Below, piece after piece: positions 41,601 to 52,811 of a DNA stretch of 64,000 nt (position 1 is the first letter of the stretch; each line of letters opens with the position of its first letter). Both the position numbers and the translations under genes were made by a program. This DNA comes from Candidatus Zhuqueibacterota bacterium (GTDB lineage: Bacteria; Electryoneota; RPQS01): assembly GCA_003818605.1 (NCBI GenBank), contig RPQS01000022.1, positions 1 to 64,000 of the forward strand, given 5' to 3'. The notes beneath the pieces are model-generated. The model was not told the DNA's origin, searched no databases, and worked only from the letters and a program-made list of their open reading frames with translations.

Positions 41601-44600
41601 CTTTCCAGATGCTTTCGATGCGGGCTTGCCGTTCGCGCAGGGCTTCTTCCGCGCGTTTGCGCTCCGTGATGTCCTGCAGCGTTTCGATGGCGCCGACCAG
41701 ATTCCCTTCCATATCCCGGATTCCCGCCGCCGTAAACGTCAGCCAGCGGGATTCACCGTGAACATCGGGAAATGCGTCCGTCGCTTCATAGGAGCCTTTT
41801 ATCAGTTTGGATGCGACGTATTTCCCCGCATACCATTCCGGAATGCTGTCCAGCCGTTCATCCACTAAGAGATCCGCCATGCATGGCCGCGCCCCGTGAT
41901 AAAACGCTTTCCATTGGTCTGTTGTGCCGATCACGTCTTTGGCTTTAATTCCGCTCAGCTCTTCCAAAGCCAGATTCCATTGCAGAATCCGGTGGTCTTT
42001 CCCGATGACAAACGTGGGAATCGGCGATCCCTGAATCACACTGTGCAGCCGCCGCTCGCTGTCGCGCAGCGCCTGTTCGGCTTGCACTCGCTCGGTAATG
42101 TCGGTCAGAGCGGCCACCATGCCGCTGAATTTTCCCTTTTCATCATACTGGGGAGCCGCATTGATCGAGAGAAGTACGCGCCGACCGTCCGGCCATACAA
42201 CGGAGTGCCGCGCATCTTCCACGGCTTTCCCGGTGCGATGGATGGTTTGGAAAGGCAATTGTTCGTCCGCAATCGGACCGCCGTCCAAACCGACAATTTG
42301 CCAGGCCGGATCGTTGTAATGACGCAGCAGAATCTCGGACTTGGACAAACCCAGAATGCCTTCCGCTTTGTGATTGGCAAACGTGATTTTGCCCTTACGA
42401 TCCGCAACGACGATTCCGACCGGACTCGTTTCCATAATGCGGGCGACCAACTCGCTTTCGCGGCGCGCCGCTTCTTCCGCCTTTTTACGCGCGGTAATGT
42501 CGCGCTGAACTCCCCACACGCGTTTGAGTTTGCCGTCCGCAACGACGCCCGTGTAACTCTCGCGAATGTAAATCGGGTCGCCCGTCTCGGTATACTCGGT
42601 TTCTTCGCGCTCGACAATCTGATAGTTCTTCTGCAGCAGCAGATCCGCCATCTGGGCCCCGCAGTTCGGCGCGAAGTCCCGGACCATGCGTCCGACCATC
42701 TCTTCCGGCTGGATCGCGTACATGGCGGCCAGTGCTTTATTCACTTCGCCGGTGACGGCGTTCTGCGTGATCTCTTTTTCCAACTCCTCGCGCGGCAGGC
42801 TGATATCCACGGGCGGAACAAGATCAATTCGATAGATGCCCTCGCTGGCGTTCTTGATGAAGTTCCGATACCGCTCCTCGCTCTCGCGAAGAGCCTCTTC
42901 CGCCAGCTTGCGCTCGGTGATATCGCGCTGGGTGCCCCAGATCCGAATCAGCTTCCCATCCTCGACAATCCCGACGGAGTTGTTGACGAAAAAGTGACGA
43001 TTGCCGGCATTGTCCGTCTCCTCGGACTCGACGTCGGATACGTTATAGCGGGTCGCAACGAGGAGGCGTGATAAACCAATGAATTCCTCTTCGTCAATGA
43101 ACTCGCCAAAGGATTTCCCGATCATCTCCTCGGCGCTGCTGAACCCGTACTGTCTCGCGACCGCGACGTTAGCCTCCGAGATTCGGCCCCGCATGACCCG
43201 GCGAACCTGCTCATCCTCGGGCAGGTCGATCGAAAAAGGTTCATCAACATCCCAGCACCAGACGCCCTCGCTTGTCTTGGTTATAAACGCCCGATACCGC
43301 TCCTCATTGTACCGGATTTCCCGCTCCGCCCGCTTGCGTTCGGAAATGTCGCGAAAAAATCCCTGCATCACTTTGCGGCCGCCCGCCAATTCCACCAGGC
43401 TGGCTTTGATCTCCACCGGAATATAGCAGTCGTCTTTCGTGCAAATTTCCCGCTCGACGGCGTCATGCCCGCCCTCGCCCAACGTGTCCCGGAACGTCTG
43501 GTGATTCGCATCCCGATGTTCCGGCGGATGCAGTTCGGCCTGATGCATGCCGATCAGTTCATCGCGCGACCGCCGCAGCAAAGTCTCCGCCATCCGGTTC
43601 ACCTCGATGATTTCACCGGACTCCGCGTCCGCGATGATAATCGCGTCGCGCGCCTCCTCGAACAGCGCCTGCCGCCGCTGATTGGCTTCACGCAGTGCGG
43701 ACTGAATCCTTCGGCTTTCGGTCACATCGCGCGCCGCGGCGTAGATCAGTTTGTTTTCATAGGCCGTAGAGCGCCATTCAATCCACCGATAAGAACCGTC
43801 CTTGCATCGGTAGCGATTGGTAAAATTCAAAACATCGTGACCGGAAGACAATTCGGAAACTGCCGCCAGCGTCGCTTCCAGGTCGTCTGGATGAACGAAA
43901 TCCAGGAAACGGTGTCCTTCCAACTCCGGCAGTGTATAGCCCAGAGTCCGTTCCCATTCCCGGTTCATGCGGCGGAAGTTTCCTTCCGTATCGGCAATGC
44001 ATAAGAGATCCAGCGCCACGTTGAAGAAGCGATCCAATTCCTCCGTCTTTTGCAGCAGAGCGTCTTCCGCACGCTTGCGCTGGACGATTCGCCACATACC
44101 CTCCATCAGCAGGCGCAGTTGGCGAACATCCGTCTCATCATATATATCCGTCTTGTTGCCGACTCCGGCTACAATCACGATTTTCCCGTTATCGAAAATC
44201 GGAACGTTCATATGGCGGGTAACGGGGACATGCCCTTCCGGATATCCCTTTTTCCATGGACTGGGAGCGGCATAATCGTTGGTGATGACCGGCTGCCGCT
44301 GTCGCACGGCCTCGCCCCAGAGACCGGTCTCCGACACCTTGTAAACCAGCGGCTTGTTCTGGATCATGCAATCCTGCATAGCGCCGCGCGACCATGCGTA
44401 CATGGTCAGTTCGGTCTCATCTTCATTGGCAAAAGCAACGTATCCGATGGCGCTCTGCGTCAAACGAACCGCCTCTTCCATGGTAAAGACCGCGATCTCT
44501 TCCAGCGATTCGGCTTTCATTTGGTTGAGCTGCAGCATTGCTTCAAGTCGCGATTCGTTCAGCCGCAGCGCTTCTTCGTTCCGCTTGTGCTCCATAATAT

Positions 44601-47600
44601 CCGTATGCGTGCCGAACATCATCAACGGCTTGCCGTCCTCGGTAAACGTAATCACGCGGCCGCGATCCTGAATCCAAACCCAGCGCCCGTTCTTATGCTT
44701 CATCCGCATTTCGCATTCATAATAGGGCAGATCGCCGGAGAAATGCCGCATCAGTATACCCTTAGCCTTCTTCAGATCATCAGGATGCGTCAGCGCCTCC
44801 CACGTCTTAACGCTGACAGGCGATAATTCGTCGAGAGTATAACCGGCCATCTGCGCCCAAGTCTCATTGAAGATCGTTTCTCCGGTCTGGACATTCCATT
44901 CCCACGTGCCGACGCGCGTGCCTTCGATAATGCTTTCCAGCCGCCAGCGTTGATGGCGCAGCTCCTCCTCCGACTGCTTGCGTTCGGTGATATCGCGGCC
45001 GGCAACAATGAATTCCGACACCGCGCCGTCTTGACCGATCATGGGGCGAGCGGAGCTTTCAATCCAAACATACGATCCATCTTTGCGGCGGAAGCGATAT
45101 TCCACCGTGATGTCTTTCTTTTCATGCAACAGGGTTTCCATACACGCCGCGATTCGCGGCCTGTCATCAAGATGAATCAGCTCCGCCGCCGTCTTTCCGA
45201 CCAGCTCTTCCACCTCGTATCCCAGGCTTCGGACGGCGGGAGAAACATACAAGTAATTCAGCTCTGCATCGTGACGGGAGATGATATCCGATACATTGTC
45301 GGCCAGCAAACGGTAGCGGGCCTCGCTGTCGCGGATCGCTTCTTCCGCCCGCTTGCGTTCCGTCACATCCACAAAAACCGAGAGCAGGCATGGTTCATTA
45401 TTCAGAGCAATCTGTTCCGCGCTGTACCGCGCGATGACGAGTTTACCCTTTTTCGTTACGAAACGGTATTCCCGATCGCGGACGGATTTGCCGGCTGCCA
45501 AGTCACTCAGGATTTGATTGCGATCTTCGATGTAGTTCCATAATCCGAGATCGCGAGTCGTTAAGCCGATCACCTCACCGTGATCGTATTCGAAGAATAC
45601 TTCGGCGGCTTCATTGCACTCGATGATTTTTCCGTCGCTCATCCGCGTGACGGCAATCGCCATCGGACTGGCGGCAAAGGCTTTGAAGAACCGCTCTTCA
45701 GACAGCCGCAGCTCCGCTTCGATGCGTTCCCGCTCCGCTTCCGCCAGCTTGCGGGCCGTGACATCCCGGTTGACGACAATCACCTCAATGAAGGAACCGT
45801 CTTCGCTGAGCACTCCGCGGGAGGAACACTCGAACCAAACGTATCGTCCATCCTTATGCAGAGCGCGATACTCCACGGGCGTGGTCGGTTGACCCGATAA
45901 ATTCCGTCCGTGAAGCTCGATAATCCGTTGCTGATCTTCCGGATGGATGATTTCCAAGGCGGATTTGCCCAACAGCTCCTCGGGCAGGTAGCCGAGTAAA
46001 GCATAACACGCCGGAGAAACGTACAGGAATTTTGCTTCGATGTCATGGCGCGTAATCAGGTCGTTAGCGTTGTCCGCGAGCAGCCGGTATCGCCTTTCAC
46101 TTTCCCGCACGGCTTCTTCCGCCTTGATCAGCTCATCAATATCGCGCGTAATCGAAAGAATATGCGGCTCGCCATTCAGCAAAATCACGCGGGCCGACAT
46201 GAGACCGGCGCGAACCCGACCGTCCTTCATGCGGAATTTCGCTTCCAGATTGCGCACAACTCCCACTTCGCGGAGTCCCTTTACCAACCGGGATCGGTCC
46301 GCCGGATCCACCCAAATTTCGGCTTCTAAAGAAGATCGTCCGATGACGTCTTCGCGGCTATAGCCGGTGGTCAGCGTGAATCCTTCGTTAATGTCCACGT
46401 ACGCGCCGTCGTTCAGCCGATTGATGTTAATCGCATCGGGGCTGGTATGGAAAGCCAGGCGGAAGCGCTCTTCACTCTGCCGCAACGCCTCTTCCGCCTC
46501 TTTGCGTTCGGTGATATCGCTGAAGATCGTATACGCCTGAACGGGCATAGACTCATCAGAACCAAACTGCGGGACGGCGTCCACTTCGATCCAGCGATAG
46601 CGCTCTTCATTCTGGTTGTACACGCCCATCACGATATTGCGCACGGGCAATCCCGTTAACAGCGCGACCATTCCCGGATGCGTCTCGCCCGGGAACGGGT
46701 TTCCGTCCGGACGAATCGCCCGCCACCGCCGGTCGGCGGACGTGCGCCCGCGCATCTGTTCCAAGGTAAGACCCAGAATCCGCTCGGCGGCCCGATTGGC
46801 GTTGATGATATAACCGTCGCGATTTTGATAGACGACTCCCTGCCCTATCGTTTCGAACAACGTACGGTAGCGCTCCTCGGATACGGCCAGATTGGCAACG
46901 GTCAGTTCATGTTCCGCCCGCGTTCGTAAAGCGGAAATACCGAAAGCAAGATCGTCCGCCAGTTCCATAAGCAGCTCGGTCTCCGCATCTTCAAAGGCTT
47001 CGGATTCCTCCGCATAGACGCTGAGAACACCGATAACCTGCTGGTTGAGCCGCAATGGAAGGGCTGCAATGGACTGGATTCCGCGTTCCAGCGCTCCCTT
47101 GCGCCACGCCGCATCGTTCGAATCCGTTTCGATGTTCTGCACGGTATAGGGTTGTCCACTGCGGATTGCCTTTTCTGTCGGTCCCATTCTCCACGTTCTG
47201 TCCCCCCCACTGTCGGCAACCTCCTTCAGGAAGCTGTCTGCGCCTGCCTGGGCCGTTAGACGTATGGTGATGTCTTCGGCATTTTCAGTATAGCCTACCC
47301 ATGCGGAGCGGTAGCCGCCGAAATTGACGATGATCCTGCAAATATCGTTTAACAGTTCCGCTTCGTTGGTGGCGCGGACCAATGCCTGATTACACTCGCT
47401 GATAGCGCGCAGCGCACGATTCATTTTTTGGAGTTCGTGCTCGGCATGTTTGCGTTCGGTAACGTCTATCGAATAGCCGTTCATGCCGTAGGGTGTGCCG
47501 GAAGAATCGCGCAGCACGGTCAACGCGAGATGGGCGTCGAACTCCTCGCCGTTTTTTCTTTTCAATCTCAGTTCGACTTCGTGTCTGTCTTTAACCAGCA

Positions 47601-50600
47601 GAGGTTCGATGACTTCCTCTTTCAGAACATCCACGTCCGGATAGAGAAAACCGATTTCATGACCGATGACTTCATCCGCGGTGTATCCGTAGAGCCTTTC
47701 CGCTCCCTTGTTCCAATAGAGGACACGGCCGGTCAAATCCGTGGTCACCACGGAATCATGAATCTGATCCATGATCTCCGCCTGCCGGTGGAGCGCTTCA
47801 TCCGACCTCTTCCGGTCCAGTGCGCTGATAAAAATCTCCCCGACCAGACGCAGCAGGGCAATCATGTCATCCGACCACTCCTGTTCCCGCTGCACCGAAT
47901 CGAAACCCAGAAAGCCCAGCAACTGACCGTGCAGATGCATGGGCAGGCAAATCAGGGACTTTATGTTTTGATTTTCGAATTCAGCTTTTTCCGCTACGGC
48001 CTCAGGGGGGAGCTCCCTGACACGTGGAATGCTGACAATATCCAGCCGGCGAATCATCCCGATAAAATTCGGAAAAACGTCTTCCGCATCAATGTTTTGC
48101 ATGCGGTAGCTTTCGGATGATATCCCGTCCGCACACCATTCGTGCGTGTTGTCCATCGTGCGGCCGTCCGCCCGGAACTGGAATACGTAGCTGCGGTCAA
48201 CTCCGGCGTATTTACCGATAGCTTGCAGCGCATCATCAATCGCTGCATCAATCTCGTGATACGCAAGATGAATGAATTGCGTCGAGATCGTCGAAATCAG
48301 ATTCTCGAATTCAAGCCGTTTGCGCAGCGCTTCTTCCACTCGCTTCCGCTCGGTGATGTCGTTCATCGAAGTCAGCAGAAACGTGCCTTCCTGCAGATCC
48401 AATACGTCCGCCGAGAACAAACCGTCCCGAATCTCGCCGGAACGGGTTCGGATCATCACGTCTACATCGCGGGCGTTGCCCGTTTCCTTCATAAGCTTGA
48501 TCACTTGCCGCCGTTGATTCAGATCCACGAAGATGTCTAATTCCCGCGACGTCCTGCCGATGACTTCTTCACGGGTGTATCCCAGCACTTTCAGGAATGT
48601 GTCATTGACATCCACAAAGCGTCCGTCGTTGACCGTGGAGATCGCCATGAGAACGGATGTCGTTCGAAAAGCCCGCAGGAATTTTTCTTCGCTCCGGCGC
48701 AGCGCTTCTTCAACCGATTTTTTTGCGGTAATATCTTCATACGTGCCCAGCAAACCGATCACTCGCCCTTGGGCGTCCCGCAAGGGAATTTTACACGTGT
48801 TCAACCACAACTGGGTGCCGTCAGGCCAGTTTTGCGGCTCTTCGTACTGCAATTTGGGAACGCCCGTGTCCATGACTTCGCGATCATCGTTCCGGTATGA
48901 TTCCGCCTGCGCAAGCCAGGAAAGCTGAAAATCGTCCTTGCCGACTATTTCTTCGGGTGAAGTCAAACCGGCATCGAGAGCGAAATTCATGTTGCAGCCC
49001 AGATAGCGCAATTTCGTGTCTTTCCAGAAAACACGGACGGGAATATTATCCAGCACCACCCGCAGCATCTGCCGGGCGGTTTCCCGCTCCGCCTCTATCC
49101 GTTTCCGTTCGGTGATATCCACAATCACGGAGTAAGATCGAACAACCTGCCCTTCGCCGTCGCGTTCGCAGGTCGCGGACAGCAGCGTATCTATAATTTC
49201 GCCGGTTTTCTTGACAAACTGATAGGGTTCATTCGTGACCGAGCCTTCGCGGAAAAAGACGGGCAGAACGTGCTCTTCCACATAGCGTTTCGAGGACGGC
49301 GTAAGAAAATCCGTCATGCGGCGGCCGATAACGTCTTTACGCTCATACCCCAGCGTTGCCAGCCAGAAATCGCTGACGCCCACTAACTGCACGTCCCGAT
49401 CAATCGAGTGCATCATGACCGGTGTCTGATTGTAGAGCGTGCGGAAGCGTTCCTCGTTGTCGCGCAGCGCCTGCTCCGCGTCCTTGCGCGCCGTAATGTC
49501 TATGCAGGATCCAATATAGCCCGTAAAACTCTGTTCCTGAGAAAATCTCGGCACACCGGTGTCGAGCACCCAATGATATGTGCTGTCCGTATGCCGCAGC
49601 CGGTATTCGATAGTAAACGAATTCCGCGACGCGAAGGCGTGCTCATAGGTTGCCTGCAATCGCGGCAAATCATCCGGATGCACTCCTTCCTGCCATCCTT
49701 GACCATACTCTTGTCCCACCGTGCGGCCCGTAAAATTCAACCACGTGCGATTGAAGTAATAGGTGTGGCGTTTCGTCCCGGCCATCCAAATGAGTACGGG
49801 AGCCATATCGGCTAAATTGCGGAAGCGTTCTTCGCTTTCGCGCAGCGCCTCCTCCGCGCGCTTACGTTCCGTAATGTCGTAAATTGCGGCCTGCATCGCC
49901 GGCCGGCCGTGATAGGTGATGCCCCGCACATAGACGTCTGCGGGAAATTCCTCTCCGTCAAGGCGGATGAGAACGGTCGTATAGTGTTCGGGAACTCCCG
50001 CTTCGCCGCGCATGCGCGCCATGAAAAATCCCTCTAACCGCTCCCGCTCGCGTTCCACAATAAAGTCGCTCATGCGGCGAGCCGTGGACGGCGCCGATGA
50101 AGATGACGAGGTTCCGAACATCGCCGCGGCCGCGGGATTGGAAAACACCACATCAAAGTCCTGGATGATGATTACCGCGTGGGGCAGCGCTTCGATCAGC
50201 GTGCGATATTTCCCCTCGCTTTCCCGCAGCGCGTTTTCGGCCTCCCGCCGTCCCTGGAAATGCCGGATGCTGTTTTGCACGAACACCCCCCAAGCCGCAG
50301 TCAACAGAAAGAAAAGCGCTCCGGCAAGAGCAACTACGATGCCGATCTGCTGATAGAATCTGTCTCCGATACCTACGCGTTGACTCGTGAGAGAAAGCCC
50401 CGTTTCCTGCAGCGCTTCATGCATGGACACCAGCACAGCCTGATAGGAACGCTCCGATAAATAGCGATGCAGCGAATCCGCGCACCCGGTCACGATCTGC
50501 CGCAGCGCCTCCGCTTCGATGGTTTTCAATTGAGAATGACAATCGGCGGCACGATTCCAGGACAAAAACAGATGATATTTTCGAGCGGATGAATTCCCGA

Positions 50601-50898
50601 GCGATAATGCTGAATCCGTCCGCTCCGATATATCCCTGAAACGCGCGCGTTTATCCGCCTCTCCATCCGTATTCAAACAGGAAAGCGCTGCCCTCTCCCA
50701 TACCCCGTGTTCAATCGTCGTGATCAAACGGCGCAAGGAAGTCAACTCGCCATGAGCCTGCTGCAAGTCCCGATAGGCATGCCACAGCCTGAATCCGCTG
50801 AGGGCATAAAAAAGAATCATCAAGCCTAATCCGATCCCAAATAAAGTGAGGGGGCGGAAACGCTCGACGAAAGCAGGGGGGGCGATCCATTTTTTCAT
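38602..50898 (-). CDS. Giant membrane-bound multi-PAS/GAF histidine kinase (about 4098 aa from ATG 50898; ORF extends to 50994)
   Basis: Two N-terminal TM segments; my manual parse gives 24 PAS-like blocks and 3 GAF-like blocks separated by [20 protein letters not shown]-type linkers; C-terminal [23 protein letters not shown] (HisKA) and NAVKFR...[24 protein letters not shown] (HATPase). AGAAGGA precedes ATG at 50898. Confidence 0.93.
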   Translation of the reverse strand: MKKWIAPPAFVERFRPLTLFGIGLGLMILFYALSGFRLWHAYRDLQQAHGELTSLRRLITTIEHGVWERAALSCLNTDGEADKRARFRDISERTDSALSLGNSSARKYHLFLSWNRAADCHSQLKTIEAEALRQIVTGCADSLHRYLSERSYQAVLVSMHEALQETGLSLTSQRVGIGDRFYQQIGIVVALAGALFFLLTAAWGVFVQNSIRHFQGRREAENALRESEGKYRTLIEALPHAVIIIQDFDVVFSNPAAAAMFGTSSSSSAPSTARRMSDFIVERERERLEGFFMARMRGEAGVPEHYTTVLIRLDGEEFPADVYVRGITYHGRPAMQAAIYDITERKRAEEALRESEERFRNLADMAPVLIWMAGTKRHTYYFNRTWLNFTGRTVGQEYGQGWQEGVHPDDLPRLQATYEHAFASRNSFTIEYRLRHTDSTYHWVLDTGVPRFSQEQSFTGYIGSCIDITARKDAEQALRDNEERFRTLYNQTPVMMHSIDRDVQLVGVSDFWLATLGYERKDVIGRRMTDFLTPSSKRYVEEHVLPVFFREGSVTNEPYQFVKKTGEIIDTLLSATCERDGEGQVVRSYSVIVDITERKRIEAERETARQMLRVVLDNIPVRVFWKDTKLRYLGCNMNFALDAGLTSPEEIVGKDDFQLSWLAQAESYRNDDREVMDTGVPKLQYEEPQNWPDGTQLWLNTCKIPLRDAQGRVIGLLGTYEDITAKKSVEEALRRSEEKFLRAFRTTSVLMAISTVNDGRFVDVNDTFLKVLGYTREEVIGRTSRELDIFVDLNQRRQVIKLMKETGNARDVDVMIRTRSGEIRDGLFSADVLDLQEGTFLLTSMNDITERKRVEEALRKRLEFENLISTISTQFIHLAYHEIDAAIDDALQAIGKYAGVDRSYVFQFRADGRTMDNTHEWCADGISSESYRMQNIDAEDVFPNFIGMIRRLDIVSIPRVRELPPEAVAEKAEFENQNIKSLICLPMHLHGQLLGFLGFDSVQREQEWSDDMIALLRLVGEIFISALDRKRSDEALHRQAEIMDQIHDSVVTTDLTGRVLYWNKGAERLYGYTADEVIGHEIGFLYPDVDVLKEEVIEPLLVKDRHEVELRLKRKNGEEFDAHLALTVLRDSSGTPYGMNGYSIDVTERKHAEHELQKMNRALRAISECNQALVRATNEAELLNDICRIIVNFGGYRSAWVGYTENAEDITIRLTAQAGADSFLKEVADSGGDRTWRMGPTEKAIRSGQPYTVQNIETDSNDAAWRKGALERGIQSIAALPLRLNQQVIGVLSVYAEESEAFEDAETELLMELADDLAFGISALRTRAEHELTVANLAVSEERYRTLFETIGQGVVYQNRDGYIINANRAAERILGLTLEQMRGRTSADRRWRAIRPDGNPFPGETHPGMVALLTGLPVRNIVMGVYNQNEERYRWIEVDAVPQFGSDESMPVQAYTIFSDITERKEAEEALRQSEERFRLAFHTSPDAININRLNDGAYVDINEGFTLTTGYSREDVIGRSSLEAEIWVDPADRSRLVKGLREVGVVRNLEAKFRMKDGRVRAGLMSARVILLNGEPHILSITRDIDELIKAEEAVRESERRYRLLADNANDLITRHDIEAKFLYVSPACYALLGYLPEELLGKSALEIIHPEDQQRIIELHGRNLSGQPTTPVEYRALHKDGRYVWFECSSRGVLSEDGSFIEVIVVNRDVTARKLAEAERERIEAELRLSEERFFKAFAASPMAIAVTRMSDGKIIECNEAAEVFFEYDHGEVIGLTTRDLGLWNYIEDRNQILSDLAAGKSVRDREYRFVTKKGKLVIARYSAEQIALNNEPCLLSVFVDVTERKRAEEAIRDSEARYRLLADNVSDIISRHDAELNYLYVSPAVRSLGYEVEELVGKTAAELIHLDDRPRIAACMETLLHEKKDITVEYRFRRKDGSYVWIESSARPMIGQDGAVSEFIVAGRDITERKQSEEELRHQRWRLESIIEGTRVGTWEWNVQTGETIFNETWAQMAGYTLDELSPVSVKTWEALTHPDDLKKAKGILMRHFSGDLPYYECEMRMKHKNGRWVWIQDRGRVITFTEDGKPLMMFGTHTDIMEHKRNEEALRLNESRLEAMLQLNQMKAESLEEIAVFTMEEAVRLTQSAIGYVAFANEDETELTMYAWSRGAMQDCMIQNKPLVYKVSETGLWGEAVRQRQPVITNDYAAPSPWKKGYPEGHVPVTRHMNVPIFDNGKIVIVAGVGNKTDIYDETDVRQLRLLMEGMWRIVQRKRAEDALLQKTEELDRFFNVALDLLCIADTEGNFRRMNREWERTLGYTLPELEGHRFLDFVHPDDLEATLAAVSELSSGHDVLNFTNRYRCKDGSYRWIEWRSTAYENKLIYAAARDVTESRRIQSALREANQRRQALFEEARDAIIIADAESGEIIEVNRMAETLLRRSRDELIGMHQAELHPPEHRDANHQTFRDTLGEGGHDAVEREICTKDDCYIPVEIKASLVELAGGRKVMQGFFRDISERKRAEREIRYNEERYRAFITKTSEGVWCWDVDEPFSIDLPEDEQVRRVMRGRISEANVAVARQYGFSSAEEMIGKSFGEFIDEEEFIGLSRLLVATRYNVSDVESEETDNAGNRHFFVNNSVGIVEDGKLIRIWGTQRDITERKLAEEALRESEERYRNFIKNASEGIYRIDLVPPVDISLPREELEKEITQNAVTGEVNKALAAMYAIQPEEMVGRMVRDFAPNCGAQMADLLLQKNYQIVEREETEYTETGDPIYIRESYTGVVADGKLKRVWGVQRDITARKKAEEAARRESELVARIMETSPVGIVVADRKGKITFANHKAEGILGLSKSEILLRHYNDPAWQIVGLDGGPIADEQLPFQTIHRTGKAVEDARHSVVWPDGRRVLLSINAAPQYDEKGKFSGMVAALTDITERVQAEQALRDSERRLHSVIQGSPIPTFVIGKDHRILQWNLALEELSGIKAKDVIGTTDQWKAFYHGARPCMADLLVDERLDSIPEWYAGKYVASKLIKGSYEATDAFPDVHGESRWLTFTAAGIRDMEGNLVGAIETLQDITERKRAEEALRERQARIESIWKGAPVGIGVTTNRVFNEVNDRLCQITGYSREELIGQNTRMLYLSDEEWADIAETMYPAVLAHGTANKEIRWRRKDGEIINLILSISTILPGQTDTGMLFTVLDVTETQKAEAELRERQARIVSIYRGAPVAIGIAVDRVFTDVNDQMCHMTGYMTEELIGWNASTIYASEKEYETVGSDVYPEAWEKGTASTETRWRRKDGKIIDVLLSLTPIKPGDSSSGITFTAMDITERKRAEDELRESEQRLRSIIDEAPFGAHLYELDADDRLVFMGANAAADKILGIDHSQLIHKSIEDAFPGLAEGPIPDTYRHVAKTGERYQTDQVDYDCDTIRGAFEVHAFRTGPERMAVFFRDISERKRAEEALREREARLTSVFRAAPVGIGVVIQRVFTEVNETVSAMTGYSKQELIGQSARMLYPTQEEYDFVGTEKYRQIREVGVGTVETRWVKKDGTIIDVLLSSSSIVPGDFSAGLTFTALDITEKKRAAEALAESEQRFRMIAENAHDLIWMTDADFNVTYVSPAITGILGFTEENVVGRSIMSSVAPGSAEASLRFLQDLIGGSETGGPEIGGVSHIEHELIAADGSSVWMEVVATALRDASGKIVGIQGISRDVTERKQAEDVVRRERDRAQMYLDLVDVIMVALNNRGEVTLINKTGCRILGCEENDLMGSNWFETALPESTRQTTSDVFQRLMKGEIEPVRFYENPVITKSGEERMIEWHNAIIYDEFGHIMGTLSSGADITERKRAEEELAARAAELERSNAELERFAYVASHDLQEPLRMMASYAQLLDQRYRGRLDNDADDFIGFITSGAERMRQLIHDLLTFSRVDTRGKPFEPVDCEKVLQEVLHNLQVAVEESGITITHDPLPTIAADDTQMTQLFQNLISNAVKFRSPESPRVHITASDDEHHWEFAVQDNGIGIESKYFERIFIIFQRLHGQKDHPGTGIGLAICRKIVERHGGRIWVESKPGLGSTFHFTLPKRKPSKRRTGNHGSTDHR

Positions 50899-51648
50899 GG
50901 CACCGTCCTTCTGTTGGAGAAGCAATTGTTCAGGGCGTGGCGATGCGGCAGTCATGCCGGTCAGATCGAACGGACGATCAAGCCGGTGATGCATAGCGAG
51001 AAGTGTACTCTGTCCGGCAGGTCAACAGAGAGAAAGAGGCAAGAATCCTTCCATGGTCTGCGCACCCGGTTCAACCTGTTTCAACGGCGCGAATTCCACT
51101 ACGGATAGGTAGCATGAGGACAACGATGATCCGAAAAAACCGGGAGCTTCCCATGAATCGAACCAAACGCATCCAGTGATGAGGGTGGGTCAAGTAGGAT
51201 AGGTTAGTTGTTTCAACCTGATAGACCCATTATAATTTAATACTGTCAGGTGGAAAAATCAAGAATTGAAAACTCCAAGATGTTTATTTGCATACGCTTG
51301 ACCCGCGTATCACTTATGAACTTATCCACATATTCACTAAATGCCTTGTTGCTAATGTGTTTGCGTTTCTTGAATTTATAGTACCATCCGAATGTGCCCG
51401 AACGATGGTTGCCTACGTTTTTCCGAACATCGTTTTCGACACCACGCAGACGGTTCGAAAATATTCAAAAATTATTTAGAAATGCCTCTCGGAAAGCCGT
51501 ACGGTTTTTCGTAAGGAACGCTTTACATTCAACCCATTTTTACCCCTTACGGAAGCAACCCGTGACAAAATTGCCACGGGTTGTTCCGATGGTTGCGAAT
51601 CTTTGCTGCGGAATGAACAAGCCGCCGCGGGTGCGCCTCCCGGTTTTT

Positions 51649-52182
51649 CTACTCCGGAATTGCCTGCAAATTCCAGTAGCGGCCGTCCAAATAGACCATC
51701 TGATGTTCCGGGTCGAGCTGTGGACGGTGCAGCGGATGATCCGGCTGTTCGTGGCCGTGCACGGCCACAATTTCCGCGATGAATAGATCATGCGAACCCA
51801 AATGCAGTTCATGTTTCACGCGGCAGGCCAACGCCAGAGAGAATTCGTCTATCATCGGCGCAGAGCGCAGCGGCGGACACGCCACGGGGGTTAAACCCAG
51901 TTCCGTGAATTTGCGGTTCGTTCTTCCCGAAACCGCTCCGCAAAACTGAACGGCTCGCAGGTCGGAATCATGCGGGATATTCACGGAAAATTCGCGATAC
52001 TCGCGAATTAATTCGTAGCTGCAGCGCGATTCGCGAACGGCCAAGCCAACCATCGGCGGTTCGGAACACACCGTTCCGAACCATGAACACGTGATCAGAT
52101 TGGGCTTTTCCACGGTCCCGCATCCGACCAGAATCGCCGGAGCCGGATACGCGTGCACAAAAGGAGGCAAGAGTGTTTTCAT
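51649..52182 (-). CDS. Flavin reductase family protein (FMN-binding split barrel)
   Basis: PAPAILVGCGTVEKPNLITCSWFGTVCSEPPMVGLAVRESRCSYELIREYREFSVNIP. Confidence 0.88.
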   Translation of the reverse strand: MKTLLPPFVHAYPAPAILVGCGTVEKPNLITCSWFGTVCSEPPMVGLAVRESRCSYELIREYREFSVNIPHDSDLRAVQFCGAVSGRTNRKFTELGLTPVACPPLRSAPMIDEFSLALACRVKHELHLGSHDLFIAEIVAVHGHEQPDHPLHRPQLDPEHQMVYLDGRYWNLQAIPE

Positions 52183-52203
52183 AGCAACACCGAATCCTGA
52201 GTT

Positions 52204-52713
52204 TCACCAGCGATTTTTCCGCACGCGAGTCGAATCGTAACGCCGCACGGGAGACGGCGTATCGGCGGGATGGCCGATCGGCACTAAAGACACCGGGACA
52301 ATATATGAGGGAAGTCCGATCAGGTCGCGGATGCGTTCGATCCGCTCGGTGTTCGGATGAATTCCCACCCAGACCGCACCCAAACCGGTCGCATGCGCCG
52401 CCAATAACATATTTTGCGTGGCCGCGGCGCAATCCAGAACCCAGCCGCCTTCGTGTTGTTGATGGCGGATGTCCCCGCAGATTAAAACGGCCATCGGAGC
52501 CTGCGTCAGCATCTGGGCATGAGGATGAAATTCAGCTATGGCATCCATGATTCCGCGATCCGTAATCACGATAAACTGCCACGCCTGTTCGTTTCCCGCC
52601 GACGGGGCATTCATCGCCGCCTCCAGTAAAATCTGCAGCTGCTCTTCGGACACGGCGCGGGTCTGATAGTAGCGCACGCTGCGTCTCGTGAAAATGGCTT
52701 CCAGCGCATCCAT
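52204..52713 (-). CDS. Nitroreductase family protein
   Basis: MDALEAIFTRRSVRYYQTRAVSEEQLQILLEAAMNAPSAGNEQAWQFIVITD; ATGLGAVWVGIHP; PVSLVPIGHP. Confidence 0.93.
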   Translation of the reverse strand: MDALEAIFTRRSVRYYQTRAVSEEQLQILLEAAMNAPSAGNEQAWQFIVITDRGIMDAIAEFHPHAQMLTQAPMAVLICGDIRHQQHEGGWVLDCAAATQNMLLAAHATGLGAVWVGIHPNTERIERIRDLIGLPSYIVPVSLVPIGHPADTPSPVRRYDSTRVRKNRW

Positions 52714-52811
52714 CGCGTCTCATCTCCTTCGTATCGTAAAAAGGTAAAAGAAGAACCCGCACAAAGGTCGCGGGTTCTTCGCATTCATTCATCGAAGACC
52801 GCAAGCGTTCG

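Noticed and set aside
40873-41868. 331-aa + strand ORF (and similar long + strand ORFs) inside the giant kinase
   Set aside because: Shadow ORFs antisense to a strongly coding PAS protein; translations are Arg/His-rich with no recognisable domain.
38602-50994. Interpretation of the PAS array as a DNA repeat locus or CRISPR-like array
   Set aside because: Repetition is at the protein-domain level with diverged DNA; no direct repeat/spacer structure was seen.
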